Assembly: GCA_963581435.1 (NCBI GenBank)
Contig: CAUZOL010000205.1
Coordinates: 1-12,003 of the forward strand
Length of the DNA: 12,003 nucleotides
From: JABISG01 sp963581435
Lineage (GTDB): Bacteria; Planctomycetota; Planctomycetia; Planctomycetales; Planctomycetaceae
Direction of reading: 5' to 3'
Shown here in pieces: positions 1-6,838 of the stretch. The notes beneath the pieces are model-generated. The model saw nothing but the letters and a program-made list of their open reading frames with translations. It was not told the origin of the DNA and did not search any database. A program made the translations under genes and the position numbers. The first letter of the stretch is position 1, and the number at the start of each line of letters is the position of its first letter.

Positions 1-352
1 TGGTTCGCATGGCATGAATTGGCAGAATACCCTTGTTTTGCAGGGGCACTGCGCAAATCTTGTGCCAAAGCTAAGGAAGTCATCTGGGGAATGCGGGCTA
101 ATAGCTGCCGAGTACGACCTTCGACAGCAAGCTGTCGGTTTGGGTTTCCGGCTCGCTCTGCTCACCCCCCCCTAACAACCTCGGTGTTCAAATCGCCATA
201 ACTTCCGGCCACGCACTCTTCGCGTCGCGGCTAACCGGATGCGGCGAGGTCGATCATCAGGCTAATAGTTGAATTGCGAATGTTTCAGCCACATAATCAG
301 GGTTTGTTGGCTTTCAGACAATCGTGAAACGGTGCTGCAGGAATCCAAACCC
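1..352. other. Left-edge region with no supported gene
   Basis: One forward frame is open from the left edge to a stop at 199-201, but its translation is cysteine- and proline-rich, has no recognisable motif and has no good start, so I do not call it. The stretch contains a short hairpin (122-137), a run of eight C (165-172), and the 9-mer GGCTAATAG twice, near 106 and 260. The rest, up to the first gene at 353, probably holds that gene's leader and promoter. I could not pick out a convincing -35/-10 pair. Confidence 0.5.
122..137. repeat. Short perfect hairpin
   Basis: CGACAGC at 122-128 is followed by AA and its exact complement GCTGTCG at 131-137. If folded as RNA this gives a 6-bp stem with a CAAG loop. 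The following bases are G/T-rich but not a clean T-run, so it is at best a weak terminator for a gene lying to the left of the window. It may also be chance. Confidence 0.3.
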
Positions 353-1783
353 ATGAAACATGCATTCGTTGCCATGATCCTCGCGGGGATTGTCGCGGTA
401 TCCGTTGATGTTAATGCAGCGGAACCGTCGTCGTACTTTCGGGCCGATCACGGTCGTGCTGGCGACGATAGCTCACCGTTGCCGACCGATTTTGGGGCGA
501 AGGAAAACCTGCTGTGGCGAACTCCGCTGGCTCCAGGCAACTCGACGCCCTGTGTTTCCGGCGACTCGATGTTTCTGACCACCTGGCAAAAAGAGTCGAA
601 GGAACTGGCAACCGTTGCGCTCGACCGCAAGACGGGCAAGCTTCGCTGGAAGCGCGTCGTGCCAACGACAGAAATCGAGGACTTTCACACCGTCGGCAGT
701 CCCGCGTCGGCAACGTCCGCCAGCGACGGCGAACGCGTCTACTCATTCTTCGGCAGCTACGGCCTGCTGTGTTACAACTTCGATGGCAAGCTGCTGTGGG
801 AACATCGGCTCGGTCCGTTTCAGGATGAGTTTGGAGCGGGCAGTTCCCCCCTGCTGGTTGACGGCAAGGTGATTCTCGTCGAAGACCACGACATCGACAG
901 CTACGTCATCGCCATCGATAAGTTGACTGGCAAGCAAGTGTGGAAAACATCGCGCGCTGGATCGACGCGCAGTTACGCAACGCCGATTGTGGTGGAAACA
1001 AAATCGGGCGGTAATCAGTTGATCGTCGCCGGCTCGCTGCAAATCACGGGATACAACATCGAGACAGGCAAACGCATCTGGTGGATGAACGGGATATCGC
1101 GACTCGTCGATCCCACGCCCGTTTTCGCCAACGGCCTGTTGTACATCGCCACCCAGACAACAGGCGGCGACCAGTCGGAACGCATCTCGATGGGTCTGTT
1201 CCCCAATGCCCTCAAAGCCTACGACAAGAACGGCGACAGCAAGGTCGGCAAGAATGAACTACCCCCGGGCGCAGTCCTCACCCGTTTCTTCCGCATCGAT
1301 CTGGATCAGGATCAGAAACTCGACCGCGAGGAATGGGACAAGCACGCCCGCGTGTTCAAGTCGGCGCAAAATGCAGCGTTGGCGGTCGATCCCAACGGCA
1401 AAGGCGATGTCACCGAAACGCACGTCAAATGGATTTACCGACGCAGCCTGCCAACCGTTCCCAGTTCGGTCGTGTATCGCGGCGTGATGTATATGGTCAA
1501 AGATGGCGGCATCACCACCAGCCTCGATGCGGCGAACGGCGAAATGCTTCACCAGGCGCGCGCCGCCGGTCGCGGCAACTATTACGCCTCACTGGTCGCA
1601 GGCGACGGCAAAGTTTACCTCGCCAGCGAACGCGGCGTCATCACCATCCTCAAAGCCGGCACCCGATTCGAAACCCTCGCATCGCACGACTTCGGCGAAC
1701 GAATCATGGCCACGCCGGTGATTGCCAGCGGGAAGATGTTCGTGCGCACGGACGAAGGTGTGTACGCATTTGGTGCGCGGTGA
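353..1783 (+). CDS. Secreted PQQ-like beta-propeller protein with embedded EF-hand pair
   Basis: This 476-residue protein belongs to the PQQ/BamB-like quinoprotein beta-propeller superfamily. The ATG at 353 is preferred over the upstream in-frame TTG at 269. It follows an AGGA about 10 bases upstream and opens directly into a signal peptide, with hydrophobic core at residues 4-18 and likely cleavage after VNA at 20-22. Blade repeats show the usual aromatic closure, for example LDRKTGKLRW and DKLTGKQVW. Two EF-hand loops interrupt the propeller: DKNGDSKVGKNE at 291-302 and DLDQDQKLDREE at 316-327. A degenerate third follows at 346-357. Calcium binding and export are therefore likely. Catalysis is not shown: many planctomycete members of this fold have no demonstrated PQQ or enzyme activity. 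It is the first of a tandem pair with the next gene, 58 bases downstream. Fold and export are well supported; function is unknown. Confidence 0.9.
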   Translation: MKHAFVAMILAGIVAVSVDVNAAEPSSYFRADHGRAGDDSSPLPTDFGAKENLLWRTPLAPGNSTPCVSGDSMFLTTWQKESKELATVALDRKTGKLRWKRVVPTTEIEDFHTVGSPASATSASDGERVYSFFGSYGLLCYNFDGKLLWEHRLGPFQDEFGAGSSPLLVDGKVILVEDHDIDSYVIAIDKLTGKQVWKTSRAGSTRSYATPIVVETKSGGNQLIVAGSLQITGYNIETGKRIWWMNGISRLVDPTPVFANGLLYIATQTTGGDQSERISMGLFPNALKAYDKNGDSKVGKNELPPGAVLTRFFRIDLDQDQKLDREEWDKHARVFKSAQNAALAVDPNGKGDVTETHVKWIYRRSLPTVPSSVVYRGVMYMVKDGGITTSLDAANGEMLHQARAAGRGNYYASLVAGDGKVYLASERGVITILKAGTRFETLASHDFGERIMATPVIASGKMFVRTDEGVYAFGAR

Positions 1784-1841
1784 AAATTGCCTGAAGGTAT
1801 TGAAGTCAGTGGCATCGGTATCGAAAGAGACAGGAATTATG

Positions 1842-3230
1842 ATGAAGAATAAACGCCAGCCGATGTCACATCGATCACGACGATTCCCATGCAGCCCGTG
1901 GATGGTGTCGCTCGTTTTGCTACTGGCAATCGCGTCAACCGGCCAAAGTCTTGCCGCCGACGTCGCCGATTCGGAATGGTCACAGCAGTGGCCGCAGTGG
2001 CGTGGGCCGTCGGCTGATGGACTTGCGCCGCATGGGAATCCGCCGATTCGCTGGAGTCAAACGGAGAACATCCGCTGGAAGCAGCCGCTTCCCGGCGAGG
2101 GAAGTGCGACGCCGATTGTGTGGCGAGATCAGGTGTTCGTCGTTGCGGCGGTGAAGACCGACCGCATTGCGAAGAATCCGCCCAAGACCGACGCGCGAGC
2201 GAAGACCAATCCGCCGGCGAACATTTTCCAGTACGTCGTACTCAGTCTGGATCGCAAGACGGGCAAAGAACGCTGGCGACGCGTGGCCTGCGAGGACGCG
2301 CCGCACGAAGGCCGTCATCCGGCCAATAGCTTTGCATCGTCCTCGCCGATGACCGACGGCAAGCGACTTTACGTCTCGTTTGGTTCGCGCGGCATCTACT
2401 GTTTCGATCTGGCCGGCCGTCCGTTGTGGCAACGCGACTTAGGCGACATGCGAACGCGTTACGGTTGGGGCGAAGGCACCTCGCCCGTCGTGCATGGCGA
2501 TTCGTTGATCGTCAATTGGGATCATGAAGACCAGTCGTTTATTGAAGTGCTGAACTCGAAAACGGGAAAGACGCGATGGAAGGCCGACCGCGATGAGCCG
2601 ACAACCTGGGCAACGCCGTTGGTTGTCGTACACAAAGGCCGAACACAGGTCATCGTCAACGGGACAAAACGTGTTCGCAGTTACGCTTTGGAAACCGGCG
2701 AAGTCATCTGGCAATGCGGCGGACAAACGGTCAATGCCATTCCCTCGCCATTGTCGGCTGAAGGAATCGTCTACGTGATGAGCGGCTATCGCAGTTCGGC
2801 GGCCGTCGCGGTTTCGCTGGATGCACGCGGTGATCTCGGCGATGGTGCTTCGGCCATCAAATGGCGGTATGGCCGCGGCACGCCCTATGTCCCCTCACCC
2901 ATATTGGTCGAGAATCAACTTTACTTCACCCGCCGCAACTCGGCCGTGTTGTCCTCGTTGGACATCGCGACAGGCAAACCAATCTTCACCGAGACACGCT
3001 TGCCGGGGCTGTCGAGTATTTACGCGTCGCCAGTTTCAGCCCAAGGTCGCATCTATCTCATCGGCCGCGATGGCGCGACGTTGGTCATCCAGCACGGTCC
3101 ACAACTCAAAGTGCTGGCAACAAATCGATTGGACGAACCCATCGACGCGTCCCCCGTGCTGGTCGGCAAGCAACTGTTCCTGCGCAGCACCTTCCATCTG
3201 TATTGCATTGAGGAAATGGGTAAGAAGTAG
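1842..3230 (+). CDS. Secreted PQQ-like beta-propeller protein (tandem paralogue)
   Basis: This is a second PQQ/BamB-like beta-propeller protein, 462 residues from ATG 1842. CAGGAA at 1831-1836 sits about 5 bases upstream. The adjacent ATG at 1839 (one extra Met) and the ATG at 1863 are alternatives. The frame stays open back to 1722, overlapping the previous gene, but that part has no start signal and would put a non-hydrophobic stretch before the signal peptide. The N-terminus is basic (RHR-type residues at 10-14), then hydrophobic at 21-31, with likely cleavage after SLA at 36-38. Next comes WPQWRGP at 50-56, a hallmark of planctomycete propellers of this kind. Repeated blade motifs include LDRKTGKERWRR, LNSKTGKTRWK and LETGEVIWQ. 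Unlike its neighbour it has no EF-hand. It probably acts in the periplasm or outside the cell, perhaps as a binding or scaffold protein. No substrate can be read from the sequence. Confidence 0.9.
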   Translation: MKNKRQPMSHRSRRFPCSPWMVSLVLLLAIASTGQSLAADVADSEWSQQWPQWRGPSADGLAPHGNPPIRWSQTENIRWKQPLPGEGSATPIVWRDQVFVVAAVKTDRIAKNPPKTDARAKTNPPANIFQYVVLSLDRKTGKERWRRVACEDAPHEGRHPANSFASSSPMTDGKRLYVSFGSRGIYCFDLAGRPLWQRDLGDMRTRYGWGEGTSPVVHGDSLIVNWDHEDQSFIEVLNSKTGKTRWKADRDEPTTWATPLVVVHKGRTQVIVNGTKRVRSYALETGEVIWQCGGQTVNAIPSPLSAEGIVYVMSGYRSSAAVAVSLDARGDLGDGASAIKWRYGRGTPYVPSPILVENQLYFTRRNSAVLSSLDIATGKPIFTETRLPGLSSIYASPVSAQGRIYLIGRDGATLVIQHGPQLKVLATNRLDEPIDASPVLVGKQLFLRSTFHLYCIEEMGKK

Positions 3231-3267
3231 AATGAATGAAATTCGGCGAATCGGTCGGGTCGCGGTT

Positions 3268-3294
3268 CAATCTATCCGTGTAATCCGTGGTTGA
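3268..3294. repeat. Short dispersed repeat with 9-base period
   Basis: ATCCGTG occurs at 3274-3280 and again at 3283-3289, followed by GTTGAA. The resulting string, two CCGTG units nine bases apart ending in GTGGTT, resembles a short intergenic repeat I remember from many environmental bacterial genomes. That resemblance is from memory; only the internal periodicity is seen here. It lies between the second propeller gene and the ABC-F gene. Confidence 0.5.
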
Positions 3295-3461
3295 AATCGA
3301 TCCAGGATGCACGCAAAAAATGCGTCAGGTCGCGTGTCTTCGACTTCCCCGATGCCCCGTCAGTCTCTACGATTGACCGCTTGTTTACGGATTCACCCCG
3401 GCGCGGCCGGAGTACCCCGCGGGCTATACGCAACGGCCCCAGTCCCAGAGTTTTCATCGAC

Positions 3462-3496
3462 CGGAATCACGATGCGCGTGCGATGCGCTGATTCCG
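3462..3496. promoter_or_regulatory. Hairpin in the ABC-F leader, with internal direct repeat
   Basis: CGGAATCA at 3462-3469 is exactly complementary to TGATTCCG at 3489-3496. The 19 bases between them contain CGATGCGC twice, at 3470-3477 and 3481-3488. GCGC at 3474-3477 and 3485-3488 can extend the stem with a 4-base bulge. The structure ends 30 bases before the ABC-F start codon, a position suited to an operator or an mRNA leader structure. The function is inferred only from position and symmetry. Confidence 0.4.
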
Positions 3497-3526
3497 CCCA
3501 ATTGTTGTACGAGGAGCAGAGTTCGG

Positions 3527-5311
3527 ATGGCGGTGCTGTTAGAGATCAAGAATGTTCACAAAAGTTACGGCGATCAGGTATTGTTGGACGGTGCTGAAGC
3601 CACGTTGATCGACGATGTGAAGGTCGGATTCGTCGGCCGCAACGGTGCGGGGAAATCGACGCTGCTAAGAATTCTGCTGGGGGAAGAGGAAGTCGATAGC
3701 GGCGAGGTGACTTTGCATCCGCGCCTGAAACTCGGTTATCTGCGGCAGCACGATCCGTTTCAGCCGGGCGAAACGGCCATCGACTTTTTGATGCGAGACA
3801 GCGGCCAGCCCGATTGGAAATGCGGCGAAGTGGCCGGAGAATTCGAAATCAAGGGAGCCTCGCTGGAAGGTCCGTTGAGTGAGTTGTCCGGCGGTTGGCA
3901 AACCCGCGTCAAACTGGCGGCCTTGTTGCTGCACGAACCGAACCTGCTGCTGCTCGATGAACCGACCAACTTTCTCGACCTGCGAACCCAGATCTTGCTG
4001 GAACACTTTCTGCGGCATTACAAGAAGGCGTGCTTGATCGTTTCGCATGACCGGGAGTTCCTCAACTCAACCTGCGGCCACACGCTCGATTTGACGCGCG
4101 GCATACTGACAATGTATCCGGGGCCGATCAACGCCTACCTCGAGATGGTTGCCGAACAGCGCATACGCGATGAGAAGACCAACGAGTCCGTCATCTCAAA
4201 ACAGAAGCAGCTTCAGAGGTTCATTGATAAGAACCGCGCCAATGCGAACACGGCCTCGCAAGCACGGTCGAAAGCAAAACAGCTCGGACGCCTGCAGACG
4301 ACCGATATCGCCAGTGACGAGCCGACGGCTTTCATTCGCACACCAATTGTCGAACCACGAAAAGGACCGGCCGTCCGCTGTCAGGGACTTTCAATCGGTT
4401 ATCCCGATCACACAGTCGCCACGGGGATTGAACTCGAAATTGAATACGGCGAGCGCGCCGTCATCGTCGGCGACAACGGGCAGGGCAAGACGACGTTTCT
4501 GCGATCGGTGGTCGATTCGTTAAAGCCGCTGGCTGGAAATGTTCGCTGGGGATATCACTGTGACGTTGGCGTTTACGCGCAGCATGTCTACACCACTCTG
4601 CCGCCGGAACTTTCCGTGCAGGAGTATCTGGATTACAACGCCTTGCCCGGCACCACGCTGCAGGCAATTTTGCGAACGGCCGGTTCGATGCTGTTCCGCG
4701 GGCAGGCGGTCAACAAGAAGATCGCCGTGCTTTCCGGCGGCGAACGCGCCCGGCTTTGCATGGCGGGACTGTTATTGGGCGAACACAACGTACTGATACT
4801 CGACGAACCGGGCAACCACCTGGACGTCGATACCATCGAAGCGCTGGCGACGGCGTTGGTCGATTACAAAGGCACGGTCATCTTCACCAGTCACGATCGG
4901 CACTTTATGAAACGCGTGGCCACCTGCGTCATCGAAGTCCGCGACGGCCAGGTGCGAAACTACGGCGGCGACTACGACGCCTACATCTATTCAGTCAACA
5001 AAGAAATCGACGACGGCGAACGCGCACGCAACGCTGCCATGTCGAAACCGCTCCCCGGAAAACAATCGAAGCCGGTCAACAAAGTCGCGCGACGTGACGA
5101 ACGCAAGGTCCGCAAAGAGGTTTCCAAAACCCAGAAAGCCGTCACTCGGCTGGATAAGGAAAAGACCTCGCTCAGCCAGCAACTGCTGACCGAAACCGAT
5201 CCCGCTGAAGCGCTACGTCTGCACGAAGAAGTCACCCGGCTGACAACCGAACTCGCCGAAGCCGAACAGCGCTGGTTTGAACTGCAGGAAGAGCTGGAAT
5301 CGGAGTTTTGA
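3527..5311 (+). CDS. ABC-F family ATPase (Uup/YheS-like)
   Basis: This 594-residue protein has two ATP-binding cassettes and no membrane segments, the ABC-F architecture. Known ABC-F proteins bind the ribosomal E site and act on stalled ribosomes or give antibiotic protection. Cassette 1 has Walker A GRNGAGKST (37-45), Q-loop Q74, signature LSGGW (120-124), Walker B DEPTNFLD (144-151) and the SHD switch (173-175). Cassette 2 has GDNGQGKTT (315-323), LSGGE (402-406), DEPGNHLD (426-433) and SHD (455-457). Both catalytic glutamates, E145 and E427, are present. The linker at about 205-260 is basic and helical, with an ARSKAKQLGRL stretch typical of the P-site tRNA interaction motif. Residues from about 535 onward are a charged coiled coil ending in WFELQEELE, as in Uup and YheS. 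GGAG at 3512-3515 is a spaced-out SD for ATG 3527. The family is certain; the exact subfamily and target are not. Confidence 0.95.
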   Translation: MAVLLEIKNVHKSYGDQVLLDGAEATLIDDVKVGFVGRNGAGKSTLLRILLGEEEVDSGEVTLHPRLKLGYLRQHDPFQPGETAIDFLMRDSGQPDWKCGEVAGEFEIKGASLEGPLSELSGGWQTRVKLAALLLHEPNLLLLDEPTNFLDLRTQILLEHFLRHYKKACLIVSHDREFLNSTCGHTLDLTRGILTMYPGPINAYLEMVAEQRIRDEKTNESVISKQKQLQRFIDKNRANANTASQARSKAKQLGRLQTTDIASDEPTAFIRTPIVEPRKGPAVRCQGLSIGYPDHTVATGIELEIEYGERAVIVGDNGQGKTTFLRSVVDSLKPLAGNVRWGYHCDVGVYAQHVYTTLPPELSVQEYLDYNALPGTTLQAILRTAGSMLFRGQAVNKKIAVLSGGERARLCMAGLLLGEHNVLILDEPGNHLDVDTIEALATALVDYKGTVIFTSHDRHFMKRVATCVIEVRDGQVRNYGGDYDAYIYSVNKEIDDGERARNAAMSKPLPGKQSKPVNKVARRDERKVRKEVSKTQKAVTRLDKEKTSLSQQLLTETDPAEALRLHEEVTRLTTELAEAEQRWFELQEELESEF

Positions 5312-5392
5312 GCGACGTCGTCGTTCGGCCAGCGTCAATTGCGCGTGTCAGTCGTTCTGAACCCGGCCGAAGTTCTTGTCTACGCCAAGCCA

Positions 5393-5420
5393 CTTCTTTG
5401 CGTCCTCGGCCTCTTTGCGT
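5393..5420. repeat. Short dispersed repeat, CTTTGCGT units
   Basis: CTTTGCGT occurs at 5396-5403 and again at 5413-5420, 17 bases apart, separated by CCTCGGCCT and followed by TAAAAAT. This matches, from memory, a class of short periodic intergenic repeats found in several environmental phyla. Only the internal direct repeat is shown by the window. It lies in the 200-base gap between the ABC-F gene and the phosphodiesterase-fold gene, which otherwise holds nothing I recognise. Confidence 0.5.
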
Positions 5421-5511
5421 TAAAAATGAATGCACCGATCGACCGAACGATACTCCACCATGCAGAATAAATCGCGGCCCACTTTCCCAATAACACGCCT
5501 GACTTCCCACC

Positions 5512-6834
5512 ATGCACAAACACGTTGTCCTCATGTCTGTCCCCGCGCTGCGTCAGCAGGATCTGGCTTCGATGCCACGGTTGTCTTCGCTGGCTGGCGG
5601 CGGCGCTGTCACGCCTTTGGCGGCTTCGTTTCCCTGCGTCACCTGCCCGGCGCAAGTGAACCTCACAACGGGGGTCGGGCCGGAACAACATGGCGTCATC
5701 GCCAACGGATTCTATTGGCGAGACCGGGGCGAAGTCGAAATGTGGACCGCCTGGAATGAGGTGGTCGAAGTTCCGCAAATCTGGGATCGGCTGCACGAAC
5801 ACCACAGCTCAATCACATCGGCGGTTTGGTTCCCGCTGTTGAGCAAAGGCTGCGGAGCCGACAGCATTTGCACGCCGGCGCCAATTCACAACCCGGACGG
5901 TTCGGAATCGTTATGGTGTTACACTCAGCCGACGGAAATGTACGGCGACTTACGCGACGCGCTGGGCCATTTTCCGTTGATGAATTTCTGGGGACCGTTG
6001 TCGAGCATCAAATCGACCGACTGGATCGTCGATTCGGCCGTCATTGCCGCCGGCCGATTTCAGCCGCGGTTCACGTTCATCTATTTGCCCCATCTCGATT
6101 ACGCCGCCCAGAAATTCGGTCCCGATAGCGAGCAAGCCATCGCTGCGTTGGGTGCACTCGATGCGGCCATCGGTCGGCTGATCGATGGTTACGCCGAGGC
6201 GGGATTGACCGACACGCTATGGCTGGCAGCCAGTGAATACGTCATCACATCCGTCGATGGCGCAGGGTTCCCCAACCGCGTGCTGCGTGAAGCCGGCATG
6301 CTCGCACTGCGCGAAGAGGAAGGACTGGAACATCTCGTACCGGGAGATTGCCAAGCCTGGGCGCTGGTCGACCACCAGTTTGCCCATGTGTTTGTGCGCG
6401 ACGAAGCCGACGTCGAAACGGTTGCCAACCTCTTCCGCAGCGACGCCAACGTCTCACGCGTGCTTGTTGGAGACGAACGGCAACAGGTGGGGTTGAATCA
6501 TCCCCGTGCCGGCGACATCGTGCTGTTTTCCCAACCCGACAAATGGTTCGCCTACTATTGGTGGCTGGACGATGCCAAAGCCCCGGCGTTCGCGCGGACG
6601 GTCGATATTCACCAGAAACCGGGTTACGATCCGGTCGAGATGTTCATCGACATGCCCGCGAAAACAACGCCGCTCGATACATCGCTGGTCAAAGGATCGC
6701 ACGGCTATCCGGCCGACAGTCCCGATCGAATTGGGATATTGGTTTCGTCCGATAGTTCCGCACTGTCGGATCACCCAATGAAAGACGTGGACGTGGCAGC
6801 AATTGTTTTGCAGAATTTCGGAATCGAAAGGTAA
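5512..6834 (+). CDS. Alkaline-phosphatase-superfamily phosphodiesterase / nucleotide pyrophosphatase-like protein
   Basis: This 440-residue protein has the layout of the type I phosphodiesterase/nucleotide pyrophosphatase (NPP) family. The nucleophile motif FPCVTCPAQ places the catalytic Thr at 44. LTTG and the following HGVIANGFYW give the conserved Asn at 65. HLDY (194-197) is followed by FGPDSEQA, SEYV lies at 241-244, and GSHG (395-398) supplies the C-terminal His 397. No signal peptide or membrane span is visible, so it is probably cytoplasmic. Several positions that bind the two zinc ions in classical NPPs are changed, so activity is uncertain. The overall pattern, including SEY and NRVLREAGMLALR, recalls from memory the phosphodiesterase-like proteins encoded near ebo genes, but no other ebo-type gene is in the window. 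There is no SD before ATG 5512. The deacetylase gene starts 4 bases after the stop, suggesting co-transcription. The natural substrate is unknown. Confidence 0.85.
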   Translation: MHKHVVLMSVPALRQQDLASMPRLSSLAGGGAVTPLAASFPCVTCPAQVNLTTGVGPEQHGVIANGFYWRDRGEVEMWTAWNEVVEVPQIWDRLHEHHSSITSAVWFPLLSKGCGADSICTPAPIHNPDGSESLWCYTQPTEMYGDLRDALGHFPLMNFWGPLSSIKSTDWIVDSAVIAAGRFQPRFTFIYLPHLDYAAQKFGPDSEQAIAALGALDAAIGRLIDGYAEAGLTDTLWLAASEYVITSVDGAGFPNRVLREAGMLALREEEGLEHLVPGDCQAWALVDHQFAHVFVRDEADVETVANLFRSDANVSRVLVGDERQQVGLNHPRAGDIVLFSQPDKWFAYYWWLDDAKAPAFARTVDIHQKPGYDPVEMFIDMPAKTTPLDTSLVKGSHGYPADSPDRIGILVSSDSSALSDHPMKDVDVAAIVLQNFGIER

Positions 6835-6838
6835 ACCA

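Noticed and set aside
10..24. Sigma-54-like TGGCATG...GGCA
   Set aside because: The GG and GC elements are one base too close together and the TTGC element is not matched.
269..352. Upstream TTG extension of the first propeller gene
   Set aside because: The added 28 residues are Cys-rich and would precede the signal peptide; the ATG at 353 has a better ribosome site and opens directly into the hydrophobic segment.
1722..1841. Upstream extension of the second propeller gene overlapping the first
   Set aside because: The start would be a TTG inside the previous gene, with no ribosome site and 40 residues ahead of a clear signal peptide.
3307..3597. Small forward frame of 96 residues between the second propeller and ABC-F genes
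   Set aside because: It overlaps the ABC-F start in another frame, has no ribosome site and its composition looks non-coding.
4802..4825. DEPGN instead of DEPTN in the second Walker B of the ABC-F protein, as a sign of inactivity
   Set aside because: The catalytic Asp and Glu and the switch His are intact; a Gly at the Thr position is a mild change and does not imply loss of ATPase activity.
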